The position numbers were made by a program, and so were the translations under genes. A stretch of 64,000 bases of DNA from positions 13,808,556-13,872,555 of the forward strand of contig JAIUCV010000001.1 in NCBI GenBank assembly GCA_026724425.1, given 5' to 3'. The DNA comes from Erythrophleum ivorense. Its lineage: Eukaryota; Streptophyta; Magnoliopsida; Fabales; Fabaceae. The notes beneath the pieces are model-generated. The model worked only from the letters and a program-made list of their open reading frames with translations, searched no databases and was not told where the DNA came from. Shown here piece after piece: positions 48,821 to 60,502 of the stretch (within the stretch, counting starts at the first letter, position 1; each line of letters begins with the position of its first letter).

Positions 48821-51587
48821 TGTGTCGCATAAGCTCAAAATAAAACTAGGTTAAATTAAAATTTATAGTTAGTGGTATAACCTAGGTCATCTCCCAATGA
48901 ATTTTTGCTTCTAAGTATTTGTGAAAAAATCCTCTAAGTAACAGTAAATGAAAAGTGTTTAGAGGGTTTTGAATTACTAAACTTTAATTAAATTAAAGAA
49001 AAATAACAAGATCTAAAAGCCTAAGACTAAGTGTAGTTAACAACTAAGAAAATGTGGTAACTAGCATTTAGATAAACTTCTTATAATTTAATTATTCTTA
49101 CTCCATTTTTAATGTATCAAATTTGGACTTAAACTATTCCCTCTTACTGTATTTTTCATAAGAGTTCTTGAATTACCATTCAAGACTCAAATCATTAATA
49201 CTTCAAAGAACTTACAACCACAAGAAATCTTGTACAATTCATAACTTGAGCTAAGAATGAGAATACACCAAAACAGAACCTAAATACTTATTAAAGTAGT
49301 TGAGCAATCCACTTAAAATTGCTAATTAACTAATTAGCTTAAGGAATTCCTCTAGTACACTAATCACACAAAAATCCAGCCACTTAATTCAATAACCTTT
49401 GCATTAATTGGTCTAAAAACAAGTGGAATTGACATGTAAATTGGACAACCATTAAGCTTGGGCATTTCTACAAACACTTGGCATCAAAATCACCATTCAA
49501 TTATGAGATTACAATCAAATTACAAATCAATTTAATCCAGTACATTCAACCACTAAATTCCCTAATTAATAAGCTAAACCTAGTCAAATTAACAAAGGAA
49601 TTAATGCTGAAAATAAAGGATGAAGAGAAAAGAGTTTATCCGAATTGGAGAGGCAATCTTGGAGCTCCAATATTCATTAATGAAAGTCCAATCTTCAGCT
49701 AGCTACCCAAAAGATTTTAAGCTTTCATGGAGAGAATGGATGGAAGAAAATGGAGGACGGAAGAAGCTAATGCCATCGAGCTTGATTGAATCAATCCATT
49801 TTTCCCTTTTTTGCGTCTTTGGAGGTGCTTCAATCCCACGCATTTTTTTCCATCAATTCTCCTCTCTTCCTCTCGCGTTAACCTCCCAGAACCTTTTTTA
49901 CGTTATGCCCCCCGTGTTATTAAATCATGTGTCCTTCATTTATTCCTTTCACGTGCTTCTTCTTTCATTCTGCCCGAGCTTCCCACGTCAATTTTCCTCT
50001 CATGTATGCTGCCTGAATGAATGGATACGATGAAATGGATGGTGATTGAATGGATGAGATCCTCCCTTTCAATTCTGCTTGAGTATTTATTCTTTCCTCC
50101 CCCACGTGCTTCCCATGTGAGCTTCATTTAATACTATATATCACGTGTTCTTCTCCAGCCCAAGCTTCTTAATTTGAGCCTCTTCTTCTCTTCCAACTCA
50201 TGGCTCTCCTTCCTCACGTCATTCACGTTCTAGAGTGAGCTGTCCTATGTGTGTTTATTCTCTTTTCTCACGTCAGCTCGATGAATCCATAGCTCACTAT
50301 CTTCACGTTCTCCCTGTGCTTCATTTAATCCATTTTCTCCTGCTCTTCACGTGCTTCTTATTTACCTTCTGCTCACGTGTTCTTTTCAAGCTTCCACATT
50401 CTGCCAGCTGCTGTGTGTTTGTTCCTTTTAGCCTGGTGTGTGTGTTCTGTGTAAGCTCAGCTCCCTTCTCCTCTGCACATGTAGCTTCCTTCATCCTTTA
50501 GCTCATGCCTCTCTTCTCAAAGCTCTCTCTCTTCTCAATAACCTTCTGCCCTTGTGTGTTTGTGGTGTGGCTGAGCTTCTTCTCCTCTAAATGAATCACG
50601 CGCTCAGCTTCTCTAATTCTTTCCTTCACATGTTCTGTAGCCTCACTCTTCCTTTTCACCAACCGGAGCCTACGTCTTGCTTCTTGTTTACGTGCTGTGC
50701 AAATGGGAAAGCCTGGAGCCGTGGCAACATGCATGCATACGTGTGTCGTGCTTCATCCGTGTGAGTGTGTTAACGTGGCTTTTATCTCGTGCTGCTACGT
50801 GTGAGTGACCTGGCCCATGAGAGATGTGCTGCAACGTGGAGCCATGCAAGAAACCCGTGCCTTGTTTGAATGTCAACCCGTATTTGAGTGAAGATGGAAG
50901 AGAGAGCTACGTGTAAGTGCTTAAAAAGGGAGCTGTACTTGGTGTGTGTTTAACGTGGTTGAGTGGGTATATATGTAAGCTATGTGTGGGTCCATGTATG
51001 ATTCCAGGTGAGTGAATGAAGTGACAAGGTGCGAACTTCCTGTTTGTGCATGAAAAGAAACCTGTGCCAAGCTAAATGAGTGACGTGAGTGAAGAGTGCA
51101 TGTGAGTGTGACCATGTGTAAATGATGGGCTGGGCTCGTGTGTATGTTTAAAGCTACATGGAGTGGATGAATGATTAAGTGTAATAGTGTGTAAATGAAG
51201 GGAAGGAAGGACGTGAGTTCATGAAAGTGGATGCATGCTACATGAAGCCTTGTGAAAATGCCATGTGTGTGATTCCATAGAAACAACACATTCCTTCTCT
51301 TCCATTCTTCCAACCACTTGCATTTCTCCTTCAAATCAATCTCTCCATTTAAATTTCATTTGCCCATTGAAATCTACAAAACAAGAGGAAATATTTAATA
51401 GAAAAAATTTACAAAATTAATTAAAAGAATTTATGCATTGAAAACCAATAATCTTGTAAATTATTTCCTAGAGTGCAAGAATGGTCAATAAAACTAAATA
51501 TACTCTAATTAAATCCATTAAAACTTATTTAATTATTAAAATGCCTAAGTTTAGGCAAATTAATATATATAAAATTAGCATTCATCA
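48821..51587 (+). mobile_element. Probable solo LTR (2.8 kb) inserted in LTR copy B
   Basis: Copy B matches copies A and C before 48820 and after about 51593; in between is unrelated DNA starting TGTGTCGCATAAGCTC and ending AGCATTCATCA, with TG...CA termini. Flanking 5-mers are ATGGT and TTTGT (three of five equal), so a target duplication is only suggestive. Early on it contains GGTATAACCTAGGTCATCTC, a phrase I associate with LTRs of a common plant retrotransposon group. It has no gag or pol. Its centre (49700-51300) is unusually rich in ACGT cores and changes strand bias near 50700. Confidence 0.55.
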
Positions 51588-53111
51588 TTTGTGTTAGAAT
51601 GCATACTTGTACTCCTTGACATGTTAAAGGCTTTGATTACTTACTTGAATGAGTGTACAAGTTATTGAGATTCCATGAATCTCATCTCCTCCCCTCTCCC
51701 ATCTCACCTTGTCTAGGTGGAATTCAAGAGCTCAAGGATGGAGGCCAAGGAGCATTATTGGCTATCTCTTGACAATTGTGTAGTTTTAGATGCTTTTTGA
51801 TGTAAAAGAATGTCAAAATATCTATGTACATATTATTTTTTAGATATAAATATTTGGGCAAATACAAAAGTATGTATGAATGATATGTGAATCAAATTTG
51901 GAGCCAAATCAATGAGAATGTGAGATTTGACATTTGGTGGCTTGTATGTAGTTTTGCATTCTTGTATGTAGCATGGTGAATTTGAAATGCATGATGGTTT
52001 GGACTACTTAGATAGTTTATATATGATGTATTTATGCTTTTAAACTTTTCCAAGAGGTGCTAAAACATAGAAGAAGCTATTTAAACCCACTTTGAACCAT
52101 ATATGGTGCCAAATTCTAGAGCTATGTCAAAATTTTACCAAATGACATCTTCTTAATTTGAAATTTGGCATGCATATAGATCTTGTCTACAGCTTTTTGG
52201 GAAGCTAAAATGCATATTATTTGGAGCTCTATAGAGTTTTTGGTGAATCTCCAAAGTTGGCAAAAATTTTTCAATTTGACAGTGGTACCATACAAATAGT
52301 TAGTAGTTTCACCTCTATCACTCATGAGTCAAATGGTGTCCAATGGCTATGAAATTTTACAAGGAGAAACTATACATTAACAGTGATCTATACCAACTAG
52401 AAACACCTTAATTGGAGGTCTGTAGAAGGAGAACTAAGTTTCTGAAGTTCTAGGTCAGTGTCAGGGGCGTAGTCATACCTCAGTTACTGTTCTCATTTTT
52501 TGTGGTCTGAAGGCTTAGTAATTAGTCTGGATTTTTCCTCTCTATTTAACATCTTTATCTTTCCAAATTAGTATAGTTTTCCTAGATTGGATTTTTGTAA
52601 AATTAGTTATGAAATTTTGAAATTTATATCAGTAAACTATATTAGAAACACTAGGCAGTCTAACTTATGTTACTTTTCTATTGTCAAACGTGATCCAAAC
52701 GATGTTATTATGACTTGGAATTATTTTTAGTATAAATTTAACATCCAGAGATTTCCAAAATACTATGGGTTGCATGATTTCAATTTTTTTAGAATCAATT
52801 ATGATTTTTCAAAATTGGTGCTAAAAATCTAAATTATGGACCCATGAGAAAAATGTATATTTTCTAGTTTTTGCCTCCAAATCTATGGTTCATAGAATTT
52901 TTTATGATGTATATGAGTTGTATTGACGCATTTTAAATAAAAGATAATATGGATGGATTCACATGCCCCACGTGACATGAAATAAAAATTTTGGGCCCTA
53001 CGCAACGCAAGAAAATGCAATATTTTATCCCTATTTTGTTGGAATTGTGCACACTCTTGTGGGATTAAGTTTCAATATGAGGGTATGGATTAAATAAATT
53101 ATGGTGTTACA

Positions 53112-53860
53112 GTTAGATTATTCCCACCATCATTGGTTTCCTCATTAAATTCATTATTATCATCTTCATCATCATCATACTGATCAGGGATGGTAGAGTC
53201 ATACTCATCCTCATACTCAAATTCATCCATTAAGTCTTCTATTGCAACCATGGGAGATTAAGATAGAGTATTACTAATTGCTTGATTGGATGAACTCGGC
53301 TGAAATGTGTGATATGTCGAAGGGATATTAACTTGTTGCCCATAACTAGCATATGGCTCAAATGGGTGAACGTCTCCAAGATATACACTAAACAGATATG
53401 CTTGTTCTACTAGGTCATGCATATTACTGGTAGATGGAAGTGTGTATGTAATATGATCCTCCTCTACTTATGATTCTACGTTTAAATCAACTTGATTAGT
53501 TGAAATATATACATACAACTCTGCCCCAATCAATTGGGATGGGAACCGTGAATTCATTTGTCACATCTCTTACACATCATAATTATCTTTTAAATTACAT
53601 GTTTAGTACAGTGTTGGATTTAGCAACACCATATACCTATATACTAATTCTGATACAAATTGGTTTGAGAAAAATCATAACTTTTGTCCAACCATTTGTT
53701 TCAACCTTTCTAGAGTGATGTCTATATCAATTCTTATTATCTTCACTCAAGCACACTCAAATGTCATATCATTTGGCCCATCAAAATTCGTCTATTTGCA
53801 AATATACATACAATCTCACTTCTATTGGTCATTATTTTTTTCTATAGTAATATTTGCAAA
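53112..53860 (-). pseudogene. MULE transposase, N-terminal part (right of LTR copy B)
   Basis: Minus-strand coding relic: near 53690-53560 it reads ERLKQMV and NQFVSELVYRYMVLLNP, then NSRFPSQLIGAELYVYI, typical of the N-terminal region before MULE transposases. Nearer LTR B comes an acidic linker, MDEFEYEDEYDSTIPDQYDD then DDEDDNNEFNE (53230-53130), which runs into the LTR border in the phase that resumes at 32815. A possible start, MTNRSEIVCIF, lies near 53830. Stops and frame changes are present. Confidence 0.72.
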
Positions 53861-54129
53861 TAAAACATATATAAGGAACAAATAAACTCCAACAAAATAA
53901 ATATTACCACATAATACGTGCAAAAAATAATAATTTTATCACATACACTAAAAGCAAACAACATAAAGATAACAAAAATAACTACAAAGAAAATGAATAT
54001 CACATAAAAAATAAACAAACATGATAATTATATAGCAAAAAAATAAATGTTACCAAAATAAATATAAAGACAATGTAAACAACATAGATATAACCAAAAA
54101 CAGTTACATCCAACAACATAATAAATGTA
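53861..54129. other. A/T-rich 5' side of the MULE gene
   Basis: Non-coding, made of short ATAAATA/ACATAA-type words related to the 600-bp array that follows. Confidence 0.4.
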
Positions 54130-55480
54130 AATGTAATAAATTAAATAGAAAGATAATTAATACAAACATATTAAATATAACAAAACATTAAATGTTAACA
54201 AAATATATATAAGCAAAAATTAAATGCCACTAAATAAATATATCAAGAAAATATATAACCAAAATAAATATAAACACGATATAAACAAAATAGCTATAAC
54301 AAAAAAATTTAGAACAATCATAATTATTATAAAAAAATTAATGTAAAGAAACTAAATATAACACAAAAAATAAATGCAAACATAATAAAGATAGAAAACA
54401 AATTAATCTAACCAAAAGAAGTATAAAATATTAAATAATAACATAATAAATATAGCAAAAACATTAAATGTCACCAAAATAAATATTAAAACAATTAATG
54501 CAAGCAAATTAAATAAATATAACAACAAAAATTTAATATTCAAAAAAATAAATATTAAAAAAATAGTTAGATACAACAACAAAATAAATACAAATAGTAT
54601 AAATATATGACACAAATAAAAAATAAATGCAAAGGTATTAAATATAACCAAAAAAATAGTGCAAAAAAAATAAAGATAAGATAGAAAATAAATGTAAACT
54701 AATTTTAGACTAATTAAATAAAAAATACAAAGTAAATAAATTGAATAGAAAGATAATTAATACAAAGATACTAAATATAACAAAACATTAAATGTTAACA
54801 AAAAATATATATAAGCAAAAATTAAATGCCACTAAATAAATATATCAAGAAAATATATAACCAAAATAAATATAAATACAATATAAATAAAATAGTTATA
54901 ACAACAAAATTTAGAACAATCATAATTATTATAAAAAAATTAATGTGAAGAAACTAAATATAACATTAAAAATAAATAAAAACATAATAAAGATAGAAAA
55001 AAATTTAAATCTAGCCAAAAGAAGTATAAAATATTAAATAATAACATAATAAATATAGCAAAAACATTAAATGTGACCAAAATAAATATTAAAACAATTA
55101 ATGTAAGCAAACTAAATAAGTATAACAACAAAAATTTAATACTCAAAAATAAATTAAAAAAATAGTTAGATACAATAACAAAATAAATACAAACAGTATA
55201 AATAAAAGACAAAAAAAATTAATGCAAAGATATTAAATATAACCAAAAAAAATCAGTGCAAAGAAAATAAACATAACATAAAAGTAAATATGAACTAATT
55301 TTGAACTAATTAAATAAAAAATTGCAAAGTAAATAAATTGAACAAAAAGATAATTAATACAGACATACTAAATATAACAAAAAAATTAAATGTAAACAAT
55401 ATATATATAAACAAAAATTAAATGCCACTAAATAAATATAACAACAAAATATATATATAACCAAGATAAATATACAAAAA
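54130..55480 (+). repeat. Tandem array, period about 600 bp (2.3 units)
   Basis: A run AGAAAGATAATTAATAC starts at 54147 and 54747, and a variant at 55344: spacings of 600 and 597. Each is followed by TTAAATGCCACTAAATAAAT (near 54222, 54824 and 55416) and other shared words. Units are over 85% A/T, with short ACAAAATAAATA-type words inside. Two phenylalanine-rich ORFs on the minus strand, in equivalent positions of units 1 and 2, are composition artefacts. Confidence 0.88.
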
Positions 55481-55932
55481 ATATATAAATTAAATAAATA
55501 TAATAATAAAATAAATATAATCAATTTAAAAAAAATTACTAACCTTCTGAGATCATATAAGAAAAGTTAAAAGGCTTTGGCTATCTCTAGTTATTAAAAT
55601 TTTAAAAAAAATTGAAAGTTAAAGTTGTTAATAATGAAGTTAAAAAAAATAAAGAGAAAAGAAGAGGCGTGTATAATGCTAAAAAAGAGAAATGTTGAAG
55701 AAGAGAAAAGGGATGGATGTAAAATTTAAATAGTTGAGGAAAAGAATATGTGTGTATGGAAAATGTTCTAAAGAAGCATTTATATATAAAAGAAGAGGGA
55801 TGTTAATAAGAATAAATAAATAAATCTTTTAATTAAGTTAATTATTGTCAAGTCAGGTCTCTATCTTGACAACATTGCAGGCCTAACCCACAAGCTAAGC
55901 TTGCAATGTTGGACAAGTCGAATATGCTCAAC
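55481..55932. other. Unassigned sequence left of LTR D
   Basis: No gene. 55860-55920 has a short inverted repeat (ACATTGCA ... TGCAATGT) around ACCCACAAGCTAAGC, and purine-rich leader-like sequence lies at 55640-55800 with a TATATATAAA box near 55780. It could be the promoter end of the MULE, but no terminal inverted repeat was matched. Confidence 0.4.
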
Positions 55933-56960
55933 CTGTCTATAACACCTATTCTAATAAATCATTGGGCTAGGGACTTTATCCTTTAAATATATGCTAAGTA
56001 CTTATATAGTTATAAATCTTTGAGACTTTGCCTCACACTAGTTAATACTCACTTAAAAGGGTTCAGTCCTATTAAGCAACAATACCTACTCAAATTATTG
56101 TATAAAAACAAGGGCTCCCCCCATTTTATTCAATTCAAAACATAGGGACTCACAGTCCACATCTTGAGCATATATTAGAATATTTTAAGAAATTAAATTC
56201 AAAAGTCCATAAGTATCAAATTGCTAGCTAAACAATGTTTTAAGGTCCAAAAATAGTAAAACCAAATAACAATGTCCTATGGTCATGGCAAAAGATAAAT
56301 ATTAACCCAGCATGAGCTCGAGGAGTACAAGAGCCAATAGCTCACTCCTCCTGTTACTTCTCTTGCCTCCTATTCAGTCATTCACCTGAAAATGTTAAGA
56401 GAATGGGATAAGCACTAACATCTCAATAACCCAGAGTTTTACCATGTACATACAAACTAACAATCATACCCAATTAACATACAATAGGCCTCCATACAAA
56501 TCCAACATCACTATTATTAATTATTAACATAAAAGATCATAAGATATAATTTGAAACAGTTATATGTACAACATGATAAAATGCAATATGTGCAACTTCC
56601 CTTATTGCTCCGTCCAACCTTATATCACTGACTGAAGCCACAGGCTTATCCACGATCTGGCCCACACATTAGACCGACTAAAGCTACTCCGGTGCTCGAG
56701 ATGTACCTGGCCAAAGGTACAGAGCCCAAGCCCAGACTATGGCTCCCCTTCTTAAAAGATTAAATCAGGAAGTGTTACTGTCCCACGTTCCCCCTTTACA
56801 AACCCAGCCAAGGTAAATATTAAGGAATGGGGCCCTACAAAGAGCCAACCACTGTGCACGAGGTGGAGGCAAACCATGTGATCATCGTATCATATATATA
56901 TCTCACCAACATCTCCTTAACCCATCATTTATGCATGTCATATTTATCTAAAATTTATAC

Positions 56961-57128
56961 GAGCATGCTTAAAAAATAAAAAACCCTATATAGTATATCA
57001 AATAAAACTGACAAGCATGCTTGAAAAAAATATAATACTCTAAAATTTCACATCAATAATTTGAGCTCACAAGCATGCTTAAAAATGAAACACTACATCA
57101 GAATTTTATTATATCTGCAAGCATGCTT
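56961..57128. repeat. Four spaced AAGCATGCTT palindromes in LTR D
   Basis: The 10-base palindrome AAGCATGCTT starts at 57013, 57071 and 57119, with a one-mismatch copy (GAGCATGCTT) at 56961. Spacings are 52, 58 and 48 bases, near five helical turns. Flanks are A-rich and otherwise differ. Confidence 0.85.
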
Positions 57129-57735
57129 AACAGGATTCTAGCAATTCCATTAATTTCACAATCATTTACTTTTACCGTTTCATGATCCCATACAGCTTAT
57201 TTATTTATACCACGCTCAATAAGATAAACTTATTTATTTAATTAAAATTACAACAATAAACCAGTTTGCACACACATGAAAAAACCCCAAATTACCTGTT
57301 CTCTTTTGGCTAAGTAGTCACATGACAAGAAAATCAAAGCAGTAAGAGCTCTTAATGAAAATCTACAAAAGTCACACATATACAAAAACATCAATATATA
57401 ATTCAAAACTACTTATCTATTATCCTAAACTACTCTAAAATTACTCTAAAACTACTTTAGAAACTTAAAAGCTATCATAGATAACCTAAAATTCTCTTTT
57501 AAATCCATATTTCTTTATACTTTAATTACTTCATTATAGTAGTCAATTTTGTGTTAACTTAAATTTTACAAAAGTTCCCAAATTCCTAAATCTTGATTTT
57601 CTCATCTAAAATTTATAATTTACGTATATATATATATATATATATACGAATTAAATTTATATTCCCAAATTCACACACACACATATATCTATGTATAAAA
57701 TTTTATATTCATAAATTCATATTATATACATACCT

Positions 57736-57778
<43 letters not shown>

Positions 57779-58230
57779 TATATGTATATGCATATTCATT
57801 TCAAAAAATAAAGGGATGAAAGGATGCGTTTCTACATAGGAATACATAATTATGTATATATTACAATTACATATATATATATATATATAAGGGACGAAGG
57901 TTGTATATATACTTTTATATATATATATATATATATATATTTAATCCACAAAAGGATAAAAAAGTACATATTGCATATCACTTTAATTGAATAGTGCATG
58001 GAGTGTATTTATACATATACATATACATATATATATAGTCATATGAGACAAAGAATAAAAACTATTCTCATACCTGGTGTGAAAATGTAGGTTCGAAGAG
58101 GGATTGAAAGAACAAGTTGGAATTACTTGAAGAAAGGCTTCTGGTGGCGTGAGAAAGAGCAGACGGATGGAGGAGTGAAAAATAAGAAATAGGTTTAGGT
58201 TTTTCATAATTAGATTATTAAATATATATA

Positions 58231-58460
58231 TCTTATTATTTTTTATTATTATTATATTTTAAAATTCTATTGGCTATTAAAACTAACTTTAAGTTATCTC
58301 TCAGATAATTTAAAATATTTTAAAATTAACTAAAGATATTTATCTTATTAGTTTTTATTATTATTATATTTAAAAATTCTATTAGCTATTAAAACTAACT
58401 TTAAGTTAACTCTCAACTAATTTGAAATATTTTAAAATTAACTAAAGATATATATCTTAT
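58231..58460 (-). repeat. 112-bp tandem repeat near the start of LTR D
   Basis: TCTTATTA begins units at 58231 and 58343, with a partial third at 58455. Both full units contain AAAATTCTATT(G/A)GCTATT and AAACTAACTTTAAGTTA. Confidence 0.85.
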
Positions 58461-58649
58461 TAGTTTTTTTTAAATCTTTGGCTCTTTAAATTATATATAT
58501 ATATTAAATAAATTTTTAAATAGCTAAAAATTTGTCTTTTCCTTTATCTCATCCTATACCCTACTCTTTAGGTCTAATATTTAATCTTATATCCTTTTTA
58601 AAATCACTAACACTGTAAGTCCCAAAAATTTTTGGAATGTTACACTGTC

Positions 58650-59858
58650 CACATGCAAAGATGGCCTACATGCATGCTAGTATTGCATACAGCTTTAAAG
58701 TTGCATGCGTTGCACTTTATTAATTAAAAAAATTAAATACCGGATAGTAATTTTTTTAAGGTGAAAGTCGAAATACATGGTTCCAATTTCCACTAAATTT
58801 GTGATATTCTAATGTAATATTTTGTACAATCAAGGAATTTGCAATATAATTTTTTTAAATAACAGTATTTGGCTCAAAAAATTGTTAACATGCTCTTCAC
58901 ATTTATTGAATAAGATTGCTTTATAAATTCTACAAAATTTTTTATCTCTAATATCATCTAAAGAATTTAGTATGTTTAGGTTTACTTTTAAAATGGGTCT
59001 TACATTTACATCAATTGCTCATTTGAAACTTTTTCAAACTCATATTTGCCACTGGATTTGGTACATCAAAAGAGAAAGATGACCATAATGGGAAACCCTC
59101 CGGTTGAAGCAATATTGCAGATGTATCTTCAATCTCTATATTCATGACTCAAGTATCAGATCTTGTAAAGTAAGACTAAGGAGCTTCACTTTGCATGCAA
59201 TCACTCACACGCCTTTTTTCTCCTCACGTCCATGTTAGAACATATATCATCTTCAAAAATTTAGTTTAACATAGTTTCCATGGAAAGACTTGTGGATTCT
59301 AGGGATATTGCGGAGCTGCAACTTAAGCAGTCAAAGAGTGAACTTAGGATAAGATTAAAAAAAAAAAAAAAGAACTTTGCAACCTCCATCTATTCTTACT
59401 TGTAGTGGTAGCAGCCCAATGATTTGATTTGATTCGATTAAAACAGAATCAAACTTAACAAAAAAATCCACAACCAAACTTGGATAAAGTAATGAAAAAA
59501 AATAATTTTTGTTTTAGAATAATATTGACATTCGATAATGTATTGACTAGTTTGGAAATCAATGACTTTGGATAACATAATGACTAGTTTCATCAATTAC
59601 CAATAATCAGTGCATTTTTTACAAATCTAATAATAGTTCATGCTTGGAAATCAATATATTAAATCATTTCCAAAATAATTTATGGCCCACCCAATTTGAA
59701 TATTGGCTAAGATGAACTACAAAGTAACAAAATAATTTACATTGGTGAATAATTTGTGTAAGTAATGTTACTGAAGCACATTATCACATTTGCAGGCCAC
59801 AAAATTTTTCAACATATAAAATATAATATTGAGACCCACACGCAGGGACAAATCTAAG
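58650..59858. other. Unassigned stretch with a possible gene relic on the minus strand
   Basis: Mostly AT-rich. On the minus strand, 59145 to about 59019 is open and starts with an ATG, reading MNIEIEDTSAILLQPEGFPL then WSSFSFDVPNPVANMSLKKF. Its composition looks protein-like, but I know no match and no flanking exons are clear. Confidence 0.3.
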
Positions 59859-60502
59859 TAGGGGTGGGCACAGGACAGGATCGAACGGGTCTCTCGACGT
59901 GATTTTAACTTCAGGATGAATTTTTTGTCTCGGGCCAAGCTTGGCCAATGGGTCAATTTTCTTTTTTTTAATTTTTTAAGAAAAAATTTTTAAATTTTTA
60001 AATTTTAAATTTTTATATTTGTTTAATTATTTTGGACATATAACCATTTTTTTAATATATTTTTTTTAATTTATGTACTGGACATGAAAAAATATGAACT
60101 CGAGAAAGAAAATAGAAAAAAAAAGCAAATATAATAGTTAAAATTTGAAAAAATATATTTTTTTAATTTTATTTTTCTTACATAAATGTGACAATTATAT
60201 TTAGAAGAGCTCTAGTTAGTTATTTATAATTTATAAGATATATTTAAATTTTTTTGGCTAAAATTATAAAAAGACCCTAAAAAAATATTTTTTTTCAATT
60301 TAGTCCCTATCTTTTTATATATAAATATATATATATATATATAAACTTCGGATCAAGCTGAACCCAATAGGGCCGAAGATTATCTCAAATCCTGTCTTGA
60401 CCCAAAGTACTATTCCAACCCGACTCGACCCAACCTTATTTTAATTTTTTTTAAAAAAAAATTTCAACGGGCCAACAAGATCGGGACAATTTTGCACACC
60501 TA
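59859..60502. mobile_element. Degenerate hAT-type MITE-like element
   Basis: Ends are TAGGGGTGGGCACAGGACAG on the left and, read inward from the right, TAGGTGTGCAAAATTGTCCC: imperfect inverted repeats of the TAGGGGTGTGCAAA kind common in small plant hAT elements. Just inside are GATCGAACGGGTC on the left and, inverted, CGATCTTGTTGGCCCG on the right. The centre is A/T-rich with no coding. An 8-bp duplication is not recognisable. Confidence 0.5.

Larger units (their letters stand above)
32816..53111 (+). mobile_element. Solo LTR, copy B, inserted in the MULE transposase and itself interrupted twice
   Basis: Three pieces, 32816-34703, 48676-48820 and 51593-53111, sum to about 3.55 kb, matching copies A and C. 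It begins TGTAATGTTCGG and ends GTGTTACA. Flanking 5-mers are GCCAG (32811-32815) and GTTAG (53112-53116), differing by two C/T transitions, so a decayed target duplication is likely. The MULE reading frame on the minus strand runs into both borders in the same phase, which independently supports the limits. Interruptions are the Athila-type element (34704-48670) and the 2.8-kb LTR (48821-51587). Confidence 0.8.
55938..58644 (-). mobile_element. Solo LTR D (minus) with CTGTC target duplication
   Basis: Read on the minus strand it begins TGTAACATTCCAAAAA at 58644 and ends GAATAGGTGTTATA at 55938, that is TG...TA with the final CA probably changed by C to T. CTGTC occurs directly on both sides (55933-55937 and 58645-58649). 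Length 2707 bp, no internal coding. GC-richer middle (56590-56880) and (AT)n tracts at about 57624-57646, 57739-57770 and 57917-57940. Structure and ends fit a long LTR of a Ty3-gypsy element that lost its interior by LTR-LTR recombination. Confidence 0.8.

Noticed and set aside
49620..51334. Several overlapping ORFs of up to 137 codons in the 2.8-kb LTR
   Set aside because: They follow the strand-biased composition, overlap in several frames and match no family.
54403..55212. Two hydrophobic, Phe/Leu/Ile-rich ORFs that look like membrane proteins
   Set aside because: They are the same position of two units of the 600-bp tandem array, on A/T-rich DNA; composition alone explains them.
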